From assembly GCF_020622345.1 (NCBI RefSeq), contig NZ_JACNMO010000011.1:1-64000 (forward strand): a stretch of 64,000 nt of DNA, written 5' to 3'. Source of the DNA: Roseobacter weihaiensis (GTDB taxonomy: Bacteria; Pseudomonadota; Alphaproteobacteria; Rhodobacterales; Rhodobacteraceae). The notes beneath the pieces were generated by a model. It was given only the letters and a program-made list of their open reading frames with translations. It did not search any database and had not been told where the DNA came from. The translations under genes and the position numbers were made by a program. Below are positions 9,159 to 18,839 of the stretch, piece after piece. How positions within the stretch are numbered: position 1 is the stretch's first letter; each line of letters opens with the position of its first letter.

Positions 9159-9635
9159 ATGTGCTATGCAATGGATTCTGGGGTTATCTCCGTGGGGAAG
9201 TCTGTGGATAAGTTGGTCAATCTGATAAAGCTGTCTGTCGGAACAGAGACTGTCGACGATCTTGCCGCCTGGCAGGCCACCAAACGTGCCCAGACGCCAG
9301 AGGGTCTGCCCCGGCACGTGACCCGCATGTGGCCCCGGCGCGAGGCTGAAATACTGAAGGGCGGCTCGATCTATTGGGTCATCAAGGGCGTCATCCAGTG
9401 CCGCCAAAGAATCGAACGCCTCGACGAATACATCGGGCAGGACGGCATCCGACGCTGTGCCATTGTGCTCGACCCGCAGATCATCCGCACGCAATCCAGC
9501 CTGAAACGCCCGTTCCAAGGGTGGCGTTATCTGCCTGTGTCTGACGCGCCGCCTGATCTGCCGAAAGGCCGCGCGTCCGAAGACCCGCTACCGGTCGAGT
9601 TGAACCGCGCGCTGGCAGAGATCGGCGTGCGCTGA
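9159..9635 (+). CDS. DUF1489 family protein
   Basis: The 158-residue cytosolic protein carries the DUF1489 hallmarks: HVTRMWPRR near residue 53, GGSIYWVIKG near 68, RRCAIVLDP near 98 and FQGWRYL near 119. The function is not established; the family is conserved across alphaproteobacteria, often beside his genes. The first ATG is at 9159, and ATG 9171 (Met5) is an alternative. It is divergent from nrdJ across a 75-bp spacer and convergent with hisG, whose stop lies 4 bp beyond its own. Confidence 0.88.
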   Translation: MCYAMDSGVISVGKSVDKLVNLIKLSVGTETVDDLAAWQATKRAQTPEGLPRHVTRMWPRREAEILKGGSIYWVIKGVIQCRQRIERLDEYIGQDGIRRCAIVLDPQIIRTQSSLKRPFQGWRYLPVSDAPPDLPKGRASEDPLPVELNRALAEIGVR

Positions 9636-9639
9636 GCGG

Positions 9640-10335
9640 TCAATCGGCGGCCAGGGCATTCAGCAGTTTCGACGCGGTCGCGCGCTCTGCATCATCGGTC
9701 TCCGCCACACGGCTGCGCCACAGCGTTGCCTGCGAGCGTAGAATAGGCCCGTCGCTGAGCACCTTGAGGTGATTGGCGCGCAATGTCTCGCCGCTGGAGC
9801 TGATATCCGCAATCGCCTCCGCCGTTTCATTGGCGACCGTGCCCTCCGTCGCCCCTTGGCTGTCCACCAGCGCGTAATCCGCCACGCCCCCATGACGCAG
9901 GTATTCGCGCACCAGACGGTGATACTTCGTGGCGATCCGCAAACGCATGTCGTGGGTCTGCCGGAAGCTCGCGGCCACCGCGTCAAGATCTTCCAGCGTG
10001 TCCACATCCACCCAGGCTTTCGGGACCGCCAGAACGAGATCGGCAAAGCCAAACCCGAGCGTCCGGACCGGTTCAACCTGCTGCTCCCAGAGCGGCAGTT
10101 TCTCCTCGATGAGATCCGTTCCCGTCACCCCAAAGTGGATACGCCCCTGTGCCAGTTCGCGGGGCATCTCGCCGGCAGAGAGCAGCACCAACGCCACCCC
10201 CTCGATGCCATCGACCACACCCGCGTATTCACGATCCGACGCGCTGCGCGACAAGCGGATGCCGTGCTGGGCAAACCAGTCAAAGGTCTTTTCCATCAGC
10301 CGACCCTTGGAGGGCACACCAAGCTTCAGCGTCAT
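9640..10335 (-). CDS. hisG: ATP phosphoribosyltransferase, short-form catalytic subunit
   Basis: HisG catalyses the first step of histidine biosynthesis, joining ATP and PRPP to give phosphoribosyl-ATP. At 231 residues it is the short form, which lacks the C-terminal ACT-like regulatory domain and needs HisZ. Signature stretches are LGVPSKGRLM at the N-terminus, GVTGTDLI near residue 90, KYHRLVREYL near 138 and the PRPP-binding ATEGTVANETAEAI region near 165. Its start overlaps the hisZ stop by 4 bp, as expected for subunits of one hetero-octamer. Confidence 0.96.
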   Translation of the reverse strand: MTLKLGVPSKGRLMEKTFDWFAQHGIRLSRSASDREYAGVVDGIEGVALVLLSAGEMPRELAQGRIHFGVTGTDLIEEKLPLWEQQVEPVRTLGFGFADLVLAVPKAWVDVDTLEDLDAVAASFRQTHDMRLRIATKYHRLVREYLRHGGVADYALVDSQGATEGTVANETAEAIADISSSGETLRANHLKVLSDGPILRSQATLWRSRVAETDDAERATASKLLNALAAD

Positions 10336-11414
10336 GCCGCACCCTCCAGCTGCAAGATCAGGTCCGGACGCAGAACCCCCCCTACTGCGGGGATCTCTGC
10401 CCCCTGCCCCAAACGCCGGGTCAGCGCGTCGTAGCGACCGCCCGTGGCGATCGGTGGCAGATCTGGCCGGTCCGGGCTGTAAAGACCAAAGACGAAACCA
10501 TCGTAGTATTCCATCGAGGTGCGGCCGTAGCTTGTCTCGAACGGCAGGTGATCCACATCCACGCCGCGGGCGGCCAGGGCCTCCGCGCGCTTGCTGATCC
10601 CTTCGACGGCGGCGGCGATACTGGGCAGATCAACCGCCAGATCACGCAGCTGCGCCAGGGCGTAGGGCATGGTTTCCCGCACGCTCAACAAGGCCTCCAG
10701 CAACGCCACTTCGGTCCCGCTCAGGGGGTCTGTTTGCGCATCCTCCCGCAGGCGCGCAATGCGGGCGTCAATCTCGGCCTGACGGCGTTTGCCGGTCAAC
10801 GGGGCATCCGTCTGCGGTGTCTCGCCCGCGATCAGAGCCTCCCGCTCTTTCGAAGGCGGGACGCGACCCGCATAGCGTTCCAAAAGGCCCTTGAAGCGGC
10901 GCGGGCGCCAGATATGCCGCAAGAGTGCGGTTTTGCGCGCCTGGGAGGTTTTGAGCCCCCGCACGGCCGCCATCAGAACACCGATGTCTCCGGTTGCCGC
11001 TCTGAGGTTCAACGGGGCAACAGCCGCCGTAAGCCGCGAAAAGACCTCAGCATCTGCCGCCGCCGGGGCCGCGCGGTCAAAGACCTCGTATCCGACCTGA
11101 ATGTATTCGTTTGCCCGGCTGGGGTCATGCTCCTGCCGCCTGAAAACCTCGCCAGCATAGGTATAGCGCGCCGGTTCCGCCCCGTGCGCCATATGCATCT
11201 GCACCACCGGCACGGTGAAATCCGGGCGCAGCATCTGCTCGCCCCGCAGCGCGTCGGAAGTCACATAGGCGCGCGCGCGGATGTCTTCGCCATAAAGGTC
11301 CAGCAGGATGTCGGCAGGCTGCAAAATCGGCGTCTCAACAGGCAGCGCGCCCGCTGCCTCGAAGCCCGCGCGCAGCTCTGCCGCACGCGCCAGCGCCTTG
11401 GCCCGCAGTGTCAT
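10332..11414 (-). CDS. hisZ: ATP phosphoribosyltransferase regulatory subunit
   Basis: HisZ is a catalytically dead paralogue of histidyl-tRNA synthetase that pairs with short HisG and carries histidine feedback inhibition. The 360-residue protein has class II synthetase-like stretches ([12 protein letters not shown] near residue 65, [12 protein letters not shown] near 84, [13 protein letters not shown] near the C-terminus) but lacks the anticodon-binding domain. Its start overlaps the hisS stop by 4 bp and its stop overlaps hisG, so hisS-hisZ-hisG is one translationally coupled operon. Confidence 0.94.
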   Translation of the reverse strand: MTLRAKALARAAELRAGFEAAGALPVETPILQPADILLDLYGEDIRARAYVTSDALRGEQMLRPDFTVPVVQMHMAHGAEPARYTYAGEVFRRQEHDPSRANEYIQVGYEVFDRAAPAAADAEVFSRLTAAVAPLNLRAATGDIGVLMAAVRGLKTSQARKTALLRHIWRPRRFKGLLERYAGRVPPSKEREALIAGETPQTDAPLTGKRRQAEIDARIARLREDAQTDPLSGTEVALLEALLSVRETMPYALAQLRDLAVDLPSIAAAVEGISKRAEALAARGVDVDHLPFETSYGRTSMEYYDGFVFGLYSPDRPDLPPIATGGRYDALTRRLGQGAEIPAVGGVLRPDLILQLEGAA

Positions 11415-13027
11415 TTGCCGATCCCGTGCTGGGCAAGGATCTCGCGCACCTTGGCCACCAGATCGCTGCGCGGCACCTCAAACTGGCTGGGGCGGTCTTT
11501 CCATTCCTCCAGCGTCGCGCTTTCGGCAATCTGAGCCCCGAGGATCAGATCCTTGACCTGCACAACGCCCTTGGCCTTTTCATCGCCGCCTTCGATCACG
11601 GCGACGGGACTGCCGCGCTTGTCGGCGTATTTGAGCTGGTTGCCGAAGTTCTTGGGGTTGCCCAGATAGACCTCCGCCCGGATGCCCGCCTGACGCAGCT
11701 CCGCAACCATGGTCTGATAATCGGCCATGCGGTCGCGATCCATCACGGTGACAACGACAGGACCCTGTTCCATGATCTGCATCCGACCCTTGGCATGCAG
11801 CGCCGCCAACAGCCGGTCGACCCCGATGGAGACGCCTGTGGCAGGCACTTCCTGCCCGGTGAAGCGCTTGACGAGATCGTCATAGCGCCCGCCGCCCGCG
11901 ACCGAGCCAAAGTTGCGCGTGCGGCCTTTCTCGTCCTGAATGTCGAAGGTCAGTTCGGCTTCATAGACCGGGCCGGTGTAGTAGCCGAGACCGCGGACGA
12001 CGGAGGGATCGATGACAATGCGGTCGGGGCCGTAGCCTTGGGCGGCAAGGAGCTTCGAAACTGTGGACAGCTCTTGCAGACCCTCTACACCAATCTTCGA
12101 TGGTTGGACGATGCTGAGAAGCTGGGCAAGGATCTCTTCGTTCCAGATTTTCGCGATGTTGGCGTCTCGACTTTGAGGATCCTTGATCAAGAACCCAATA
12201 CCGCCGGGCACAGTCTGACTGTATTCCGCAGGCCCGTCCTGTAGCTTCTGTTTGATGATATCGTTAGCCAAAACAAAGCGCATGATTGCGGCACTTGCAG
12301 CCTCATCCAACCCTGCACCTTCGGCAAAATCTCCGCTCTCGTCTTTGCGGCCCTCACCGAGCAGGGCGCGCACACCTTCTGGACCCAAGCGATCCAGCTT
12401 GTCGATGGCGCGCAGCACAATGCCACGCTCACGTTCCTTGTCGTCGCCCGCGAGGCCCGCGACTTCGAGCACGCCGTTCAGCACTTTGCGGTTGTTCACG
12501 CGGATCACGTAGTCGCCGCGCGGGATGCCGACCTCTTCGAGGCAATCGGCGAGCATGGCGCAGATTTCAGCATCCGCTGCAACCGAGGGCGCGCCGACGG
12601 TATCCGCGTCGCATTGATAGAACTGGCGGAACCGTCCTGGCCCCGGTTTTTCGTTGCGCCAGACCGGACCCATCGCGTAGCGGCGGTAGGGTTTGGGCAG
12701 GTCGTTCTGATGCTGCGCGTAAACCCGCGCCAGCGGCGCTGTCAGGTCGTAGCGCAGGGCCAGCCAGTCGCCCGGCTTGTCGCCCTCGGCATCCTCCTGC
12801 CAGGCGAACACGCCCTCGTTCGGACGGTCCACATCGGGCAGGAACTTTCCCAGCGCCTCGACGGTTTCCACCCCCGAGCTTTCGAGCGCATCAAACCCGT
12901 AGCGATGATAGACCCCGGCAATCGCCTGCAGCATCTCGGCGCGCTGCGTCACCTCGGCACCGAAATAGTCGCGGAACCCCTTGGGCGTCTGGGCCTTGGG
13001 GCGGGGGGTTTTCTTGGGCTTGGCCAT
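11411..13027 (-). CDS. hisS: Histidyl-tRNA synthetase
   Basis: The class II synthetase charges tRNA-His. The ATG at 13027 ([22 protein letters not shown]) is preferred over an upstream start at 13087 because it has a GAGGGA ribosome-binding site and begins the conserved sequence. The product is 538 residues. Motif 2 is [19 protein letters not shown] near residue 110. The HisS-specific VRGLGYYTG is near 335, motif 3 is [10 protein letters not shown] near 397, and a C-terminal anticodon-binding domain follows. It is the first gene of the hisS-hisZ-hisG operon, linking translation and histidine synthesis. Confidence 0.95.
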   Translation of the reverse strand: MAKPKKTPRPKAQTPKGFRDYFGAEVTQRAEMLQAIAGVYHRYGFDALESSGVETVEALGKFLPDVDRPNEGVFAWQEDAEGDKPGDWLALRYDLTAPLARVYAQHQNDLPKPYRRYAMGPVWRNEKPGPGRFRQFYQCDADTVGAPSVAADAEICAMLADCLEEVGIPRGDYVIRVNNRKVLNGVLEVAGLAGDDKERERGIVLRAIDKLDRLGPEGVRALLGEGRKDESGDFAEGAGLDEAASAAIMRFVLANDIIKQKLQDGPAEYSQTVPGGIGFLIKDPQSRDANIAKIWNEEILAQLLSIVQPSKIGVEGLQELSTVSKLLAAQGYGPDRIVIDPSVVRGLGYYTGPVYEAELTFDIQDEKGRTRNFGSVAGGGRYDDLVKRFTGQEVPATGVSIGVDRLLAALHAKGRMQIMEQGPVVVTVMDRDRMADYQTMVAELRQAGIRAEVYLGNPKNFGNQLKYADKRGSPVAVIEGGDEKAKGVVQVKDLILGAQIAESATLEEWKDRPSQFEVPRSDLVAKVREILAQHGIGK

Positions 13028-13160
13028 GGTTGTCCCTCTGGCGTGATCTGTCGCGCGCGGTCTAGCGGATGCACGCGTGACAGACAAGGCGCGGCTGCGG
13101 CCTCTTTCGCCCGCAAAACACTCATGCTAGGAGCCACCGAGCAGCCTTGGGGAGCCCGCC

Positions 13161-13355
13161 ATGCAAGAGTTGGAAGAAAAGATCGCCCATCTGACCCGCA
13201 CGGTCGAGGAGCTCTCCGATGTGGTGGCCCGTCAGGAAACCGAGATCGCGACCCTGACCCGGCGCGTGGTCATGTTGATGCAACGCGAAGGCGAACGCGA
13301 GGCACAGGCCTCCGGCGGCATCGTTGTGGGCGATGAAAGACCGCCGCACTACTGA
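13161..13355 (+). CDS. slyX: SlyX family protein
   Basis: The 64-residue protein is a predicted coiled coil: heptad-like LEEKIAHLTRTVEELSDVV at the start, then a polar linker and the conserved C-terminal PPHY. The role is unknown; it is named after the E. coli gene next to slyD. GGGGAG upstream of 13161 is a plausible ribosome-binding site. It is convergent with dnaE, whose stop codon begins at the very next base (13356), so no room is left for a separate intergenic terminator. Confidence 0.85.
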   Translation: MQELEEKIAHLTRTVEELSDVVARQETEIATLTRRVVMLMQREGEREAQASGGIVVGDERPPHY

Positions 13356-16300
13356 TCAGATATCCTCAACCTCCAGAACGCCGCTGAGCGACTTGATCGC
13401 CCCCTTGATCTGCGGATTGACTGCGAACTCCTGCCCCAGGTCCACCTCGACCTCGCCGGGCAGGCTGGGGTCCATCAGGCAGAACTGGACCGGGCCGCGC
13501 CCGGCCCCCTTGACCGCCTGCCGCGCCCCTTCCAGCACCGTGGCCACAGCCCCGATGGCCTCTGGCGTCTCCACAAAGACCTTCAGCCCCATCCCGCCCA
13601 CATCCGCCGTCATGGCATCAATGAGGCCGACGGACCGGCCCAGCAGTTTGAGCTGATCGGCCTCCATCGTCGCCTCGACGGTCACCACGACTTTGGAGCC
13701 TGTCTCCAAGTGTTCGCGGGCCGCCTCCAGCGTGTCGGAAAAGAGCGTGACTTCATACGCGCCCGTGGGGTCCGACATCTGCGCAAAGGCAAAGCGATTG
13801 CCGCGGGCGGATTTGCGTTCCTGTCGCCCCGCCACGATGCCCGCCAGCCGCGCGTTCATGGCCCCGCGTTCGGTCACCTTTTCCGTCAGCTCGTCCAGCG
13901 TCAGGAAGGGCACCCCGCGGTCATTGCCCGATTTGCGCTTGAGCGGACCCATATAGTCGTCCAGCGGATGACCGGAGAGGTAGAAGCCCACGGCCTTGAA
14001 CTCTTCACTCAGCCGTTCGGCGGGCAGCCAGTCGTCCACCGGATGCAGGCGGGGCTCCGGCAGATCCTCGCCCGCCTCGCCAAAAAGCGAGACCTGATTG
14101 GAAGCCTTTTGCTCGTGGATGGCCGCGGAATAATTGACCAGCGCATCCAACGCGCCGAACACCCGTCTGCGGTTGGCATCGAGCTGGTCGAAAGCGCCGG
14201 ATCGGGCCAGCATCTCCAACGGGCGCTTGCCCACGCGTTTCAGATCCACCCGGCGGGCCAGATCAAAAAGCGTCGCAAAAGGCTTGTCTTTTCCATCCAT
14301 TTTTCGGCCGCTTGTCACCAGCCGCATGGCCTCAACCCCGACGTTTTTCAACGCGCCCAAGGCATAGACCAGCGCCCCATCCACAACCTTGAAGGTTGCA
14401 TCCGAACGGTTCACGCAGGGCGGCGCCCAGGGCAGCTCCAACCGCTTGCGCACCTCCTCGAAATAGACCGCCAGCTTGTCGGTCAGATGGATATCGCAGT
14501 TCATCACCCCGGCCATGAACTCCACCGGGTGGTTCGCCTTGAGCCAGGCGGTCTGATAGCTGACCACCGCATAGGCCGCCGCGTGGGATTTGTTGAACCC
14601 GTAGTTGGCGAATTTCTCCAGCAGGTCGAAAACCTCGCGCGCCTTGTCGGCATCAACGCCATTGGCGACAGCGCCCTTTTCGAACTTCGGGCGCTCCTTG
14701 GCCATCTCTTCCGCGATCTTCTTGCCCATCGCCCGGCGCAGCAGGTCCGCACCGCCAAGGCTATAGCCCGCCATGACCTGCGCGATCTGCATCACCTGTT
14801 CCTGATAGACGATGATGCCCTGCGTTTCCTCCAGTATGTCGTCGATCAGCGGGTGGATGGAGGCGCGCTCCTTGAGCCCGTTTTTCACCTCACAATAGGT
14901 CGGGATGTTCTCCATCGGGCCAGGCCGGTAGAGCGCCACGAGCGCCACGATGTCTTCGATACAGGTGGGTTTCATGCGCTTGAGGGCATCCATCATCCCT
15001 GAGCTTTCCACCTGAAACACGGCCACTGTCTTGGCTGCCGCATAGAGCTTATACGCGGCCTCATCATCCAGCGGGATGGCGTTGATGTCATTCTCGGTGC
15101 CGGGTGCGGGCACATACAACTCCGTCCCATCCGCCGTCATATGCAAGGGACGTCCTGCTGCGTTGATCTGCTCCACCGCGTTCTGGATCACGGTCAATGT
15201 CTTCAAACCCAGAAAGTCAAACTTGACCAGCCCCGCCTGCTCGACCCATTTCATGTTGAACTGGGTCGCAGGCATGTCCGAGCGCGGATCCTGATAGAGC
15301 GGCACCAGCGCATCCAAGGGCCGGTCGCCGATCACCACCCCCGCCGCATGGGTCGAGGCGTTGCGCAGCAGTCCTTCGACCTGCTGGCCATACTCCAGCA
15401 GGCGCGCGACGACCTCTTCGGATCTGGCCTCCTCGCGCAGGCGCGGCTCATCTGCCAGTGCCTTTTCGATGGAAACGGGTTTGACGCCTTCGACCGGGAT
15501 CATCTTGGAGAGACGGTCCACCTGACCGTAAGGCATCTGCAGCACGCGGCCGATATCGCGCACCGCAGCCTTTGACAAAAGCGCACCAAAGGTGATGATT
15601 TGTCCCACCTTGTCCCGCCCGTACTTTTCCTGAACGTACCGGATGACTTCTTCGCGCCGATCCATACAGAAATCGATATCGAAGTCGGGCATCGACACCC
15701 GTTCGGGGTTCAGAAACCGCTCGAACAGAAGGTTGTAGCGCAAGGGATCAAGGTCGGTGATGGTCAGCGCATAGGCCACAAGGCTACCCGCCCCGGACCC
15801 CCGCCCCGGCCCCACCGGGATGCCTTCGTCCTTGGCCCATTTGATGAAGTCCGCCACGATCAGAAAGTAGCCGGGAAAGCCCATGCCCTCGATGATGCCC
15901 AGTTCAAAATCCAGCCGTTTGGTATAGTCCTCAACGCTGGCCGCATGGGGGATGACCGCCAGACGCGCCTTGAGCCCCTCATGCGACTGGCGGCGCAATT
16001 CCTGCACCTCGTCATCGGCAAACTTCGGCAGGATCGGGTCGCGCCGGTAGGCCTGAAACGCGCAGCGCCTGGCGATCTCGACCGTATTGTCGATGGCCTC
16101 AGGCAGATCCGCAAACAGGGTCACCATCTCGGCCTGGCTCTTGAAATAGTGCTGGTTTGTCAGACGCCGGCGCGCATCCTGTTGATCCACATAGGCCCCT
16201 TCGGCGATGCAGATCAGCGCATCATGCGCTTCATACATCTTCGACGTTGGGAAATAGACATCGTTTGTCGCCACCAGCGGCAACTCCATGGCATAGGCCA

Positions 16301-16892
16301 TCTCGACAAAGCCACGCTCGGTCAGGCGTTCGTTTTCAGGCTGGCCATCTTCGCCCGGATGACGTTGAAGCTCGACATAGAGCCTGTCCTGAAACGCAGC
16401 CTTCAGCCGATCCATCAAGGTTTGTGCGGCGGGCAACTGGCCTGCCTGCAACAGCCTGCCCACGGGTCCGTCCGGACCGCCGGTCAGACAGATAACGCCC
16501 CCCGCATGCGTCTCCAGCTCCTCCAGCGTGATCTGGGGCAGCGCCCCGCCCTTGTCGATGTAAAGGCACGAATTCAGCTTCATGAGGTTTTCGTAGCCGG
16601 CCTCTGATTGTGCCAGCAATACAACCGGGGCCGGATCGCGCGGGCGCTCTCCCGGTTGCCGTGTGATATAGGCCAAATCCACCTGACACCCCAGAATCGG
16701 CTGAACCCCGGCGCCCGACATGGCAATCGAAAACTCAAGGGCTGCAAACATGTTGTTGGTGTCGGTCAGCGCCAAGGCCGGCATTTGGGCATCGCGACAC
16801 AGACTGGGCAGTTTCTTGAGGCGCAAGGCTCCTTCCAGCAGGGAATACTCGGAATGGCTGCGCAGGTGAATGAATCGAGGAGATGTGCTCAT
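13356..16892 (-). CDS. dnaE: DNA polymerase III alpha subunit
   Basis: This is the replicative polymerase catalytic subunit, 1178 residues, the normal DnaE1 length. It has an N-terminal PHP domain (FIHLRSHSEYSLLEGA at residues 7-22). The C-family palm carries GPGRGSGAGSLVAYAL near 362 and the catalytic MPDFDIDFCMDRR near 400. A tandem helix-hairpin-helix and OB-fold region follows (FAFAQMSDPTGAYEVTLF near 1030). It is monocistronic here, facing the ABC operon across about 400 bp. Confidence 0.97.
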   Translation of the reverse strand: MSTSPRFIHLRSHSEYSLLEGALRLKKLPSLCRDAQMPALALTDTNNMFAALEFSIAMSGAGVQPILGCQVDLAYITRQPGERPRDPAPVVLLAQSEAGYENLMKLNSCLYIDKGGALPQITLEELETHAGGVICLTGGPDGPVGRLLQAGQLPAAQTLMDRLKAAFQDRLYVELQRHPGEDGQPENERLTERGFVEMAYAMELPLVATNDVYFPTSKMYEAHDALICIAEGAYVDQQDARRRLTNQHYFKSQAEMVTLFADLPEAIDNTVEIARRCAFQAYRRDPILPKFADDEVQELRRQSHEGLKARLAVIPHAASVEDYTKRLDFELGIIEGMGFPGYFLIVADFIKWAKDEGIPVGPGRGSGAGSLVAYALTITDLDPLRYNLLFERFLNPERVSMPDFDIDFCMDRREEVIRYVQEKYGRDKVGQIITFGALLSKAAVRDIGRVLQMPYGQVDRLSKMIPVEGVKPVSIEKALADEPRLREEARSEEVVARLLEYGQQVEGLLRNASTHAAGVVIGDRPLDALVPLYQDPRSDMPATQFNMKWVEQAGLVKFDFLGLKTLTVIQNAVEQINAAGRPLHMTADGTELYVPAPGTENDINAIPLDDEAAYKLYAAAKTVAVFQVESSGMMDALKRMKPTCIEDIVALVALYRPGPMENIPTYCEVKNGLKERASIHPLIDDILEETQGIIVYQEQVMQIAQVMAGYSLGGADLLRRAMGKKIAEEMAKERPKFEKGAVANGVDADKAREVFDLLEKFANYGFNKSHAAAYAVVSYQTAWLKANHPVEFMAGVMNCDIHLTDKLAVYFEEVRKRLELPWAPPCVNRSDATFKVVDGALVYALGALKNVGVEAMRLVTSGRKMDGKDKPFATLFDLARRVDLKRVGKRPLEMLARSGAFDQLDANRRRVFGALDALVNYSAAIHEQKASNQVSLFGEAGEDLPEPRLHPVDDWLPAERLSEEFKAVGFYLSGHPLDDYMGPLKRKSGNDRGVPFLTLDELTEKVTERGAMNARLAGIVAGRQERKSARGNRFAFAQMSDPTGAYEVTLFSDTLEAAREHLETGSKVVVTVEATMEADQLKLLGRSVGLIDAMTADVGGMGLKVFVETPEAIGAVATVLEGARQAVKGAGRGPVQFCLMDPSLPGEVEVDLGQEFAVNPQIKGAIKSLSGVLEVEDI

Positions 16893-17294
16893 GCGCCGAC
16901 CCTAGGCGAGCACAGACGCCCCCGCCAGAGCACGCACGTCATCCACGCGCATTTTTTTGGCGCCTCCCCCCGGTGACCCGCAGGCAGGCGCATTTTTCCT
17001 TGCCACGGTGGGGCACGCCGCATAGCGTGAAGCCCGTTATTGACCGCCTGTCGTTCTGCGCCGCATCGAACGCATGGCCTCGAAAGGTCTGGGGTACCGC
17101 GGCGGAATAGACTGCATGAAGACCACGTTTTGCCGCAACGCCCATTCCGGTGTGCAAGAAAGCGGCGCGCTGCCCGCTGACGGCGGCGACCCGAGGCCGT
17201 ATCGGACAGGGTGCCCCGATCAACTACCCATCTTGCGGGCGCCCCGCGCCGGACGCAGCCTTTTGGAGGTGACAGCCGGACCGGTCGTTACCCC
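16893..17294. other. Divergent intergenic region between dnaE and the BMP ABC operon
   Basis: About 400 bp with no supportable gene; short frames on both strands have no recognisable product. It must hold the dnaE promoter (leftward) and the ABC operon promoter (rightward). A T7 run inside GCGC arms lies near 16950-16965, and a related GGCGCATTTTT copy lies near 16985. I see no purine-riboswitch-like sequence, although the downstream operon looks nucleoside-related. GGAGGT at about 17264-17269 is probably too far from the ATG at 17295 to be its ribosome-binding site. Confidence 0.45.
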
Positions 17295-18809
17295 ATGACG
17301 CATCTGTTATCCCTGACGGGTTTGACCAAGGCCTACCCTGGCGTCGTTGCGAACGATAATGTGTCGCTTCATATCGAGCCGGGTGAGGTGCATGCGCTAC
17401 TGGGGGAAAACGGGGCGGGCAAGTCAACGCTGGTCAAGATGATCTACGGGCTCGTCAGACCGGACAGCGGCGAGATGCGGCTCCATGACGCCCCCTTTGC
17501 CCCGCCGGAACCGCGCGCCGCACGTGCCGCCGGTGTCGGGATGGTCTTTCAGCATTTCTCGCTTTTTGATGCGCTCAGCGTTGCGGAAAACATCGCGCTT
17601 GGGATGGAAGACGCCCCCAAGATGCGCGAATTGTCAGAGCAGATCCGCCAGGTCTCAGACACCTACGGCCTGCCGCTGTCGCCCGACCGGATCGTGGGCG
17701 ACCTTTCTGCCGGTGAGCGCCAGCGGGTCGAGATCATCCGCTGCCTGTTACAGGCCCCCAAACTGCTTGTCATGGACGAACCGACCTCTGTCCTGACACC
17801 GCAGGAAGTGGAGATTCTGTTCAAGACCCTGCGCAAGCTCAGCGGCGAGGGCACCTCGATCCTCTATATCTCGCACAAGCTTGAAGAGATCAGAACGCTC
17901 TGTGACGCAGCCACGATCCTGCGCTTGGGCAAAGTAGTGGGGCACTGCATACCGCGTGAAACCACCGCCCGCGATATGGCCGAGATGATGGTGGGCAAAG
18001 TGCTGACATCACCAAAAAGATCCGGTGTGACCCCCGGCAATCCCATTCTCGAGCTTAGCGGCGTGTCGCTGCCCTCTCCCTCGGCGTTCGGCATGCCGCT
18101 GCGGGACATCTCGCTGACCCTGTGCGAAGGTGAAATCCTCGGCATCGGCGGGGTGGCCGGGAATGGTCAGGACGAATTGCTCGCCGCCCTGTCGGGCGAA
18201 CGCCCCGCCCGCGCGGGGATGATCACCTTCAAGGGTCAGGACATCGGTCCCGCGGGGCCCAACCGGCGGCGCGGCATGGGGCTTTTGGCAGCGCCGGAGG
18301 AGCGTCTCGGCCATGCGGCAGCACCCGACATGTCGCTGACGGAAAATGCCATGCTCACCGGGGCAGTGCGCGAAGACCTCGAACAGGGCGGGTTTCTGAA
18401 ATGGCCTGCCGCGCGCGCCTTTGCTGACCGCATCATTGCCAGTTTCGACGTGCGCACGCCGGGCCCGGCCAATGCGGCGCGGTCTCTTTCGGGGGGTAAT
18501 CTGCAGAAATTCGTGATCGGGCGCGAGGTCTTGCAGCGCCCTGATGTGCTTGTGGTCAACCAGCCGACCTGGGGGGTCGACGCCTCCGCCGCAGCGGCCA
18601 TCCGACAATCCCTGCTCGACCTTGCGACCAAGGGGGCCGCCGTCATCGTCATCAGCCAGGACCTTGATGAGTTGATGGAAATCTCAGACCGCTTCGCCGC
18701 CCTGAACGAAGGGCGCCTGTCTGAGCCGCGCATCACGAAAGGCCTGACGGTGGAGCAGATCGGCCTGATGATGGGCGGGGCGCATGGCATGGAGGTCGCC
18801 CATGTCTAA
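17295..18809 (+). CDS. Nucleoside/BMP-type ABC transporter ATP-binding protein (two NBDs)
   Basis: The 504-residue protein has two fused ATPase domains, as in YufO/NupA and sugar-type importers. NBD1 has Walker A GENGAGKST near residue 38, signature LSAGERQRVE near 138 and Walker B LLVMDEPTS near 158. NBD2 has the degenerate Walker A GVAGNGQDEL normal for this family, signature LSGGNLQKF near 398 and VLVVNQPTWGVD near 418. It energises import together with the two permeases and the BMP lipoprotein-like binder downstream. ATG 17295 starts the conserved MTHLLSLTGLTKAYPG; an upstream in-frame start at 17211 is unlikely. Confidence 0.92.
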   Translation: MTHLLSLTGLTKAYPGVVANDNVSLHIEPGEVHALLGENGAGKSTLVKMIYGLVRPDSGEMRLHDAPFAPPEPRAARAAGVGMVFQHFSLFDALSVAENIALGMEDAPKMRELSEQIRQVSDTYGLPLSPDRIVGDLSAGERQRVEIIRCLLQAPKLLVMDEPTSVLTPQEVEILFKTLRKLSGEGTSILYISHKLEEIRTLCDAATILRLGKVVGHCIPRETTARDMAEMMVGKVLTSPKRSGVTPGNPILELSGVSLPSPSAFGMPLRDISLTLCEGEILGIGGVAGNGQDELLAALSGERPARAGMITFKGQDIGPAGPNRRRGMGLLAAPEERLGHAAAPDMSLTENAMLTGAVREDLEQGGFLKWPAARAFADRIIASFDVRTPGPANAARSLSGGNLQKFVIGREVLQRPDVLVVNQPTWGVDASAAAAIRQSLLDLATKGAAVIVISQDLDELMEISDRFAALNEGRLSEPRITKGLTVEQIGLMMGGAHGMEVAHV

Positions 18810-18839
18810 GCCTGCGCCGCAACACCGGAGAGCGCCTCC

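Noticed and set aside
9149-9166. Possible NrdR box upstream of nrdJ (ACTACGATATGTGCT)
   Set aside because: It only partly fits the NrdR consensus and no second copy is visible at helical spacing.
10149-11534. 461-codon plus-strand ORF
   Set aside because: It is antisense to hisG, hisZ and hisS, which are certain; composition is that of a shadow.
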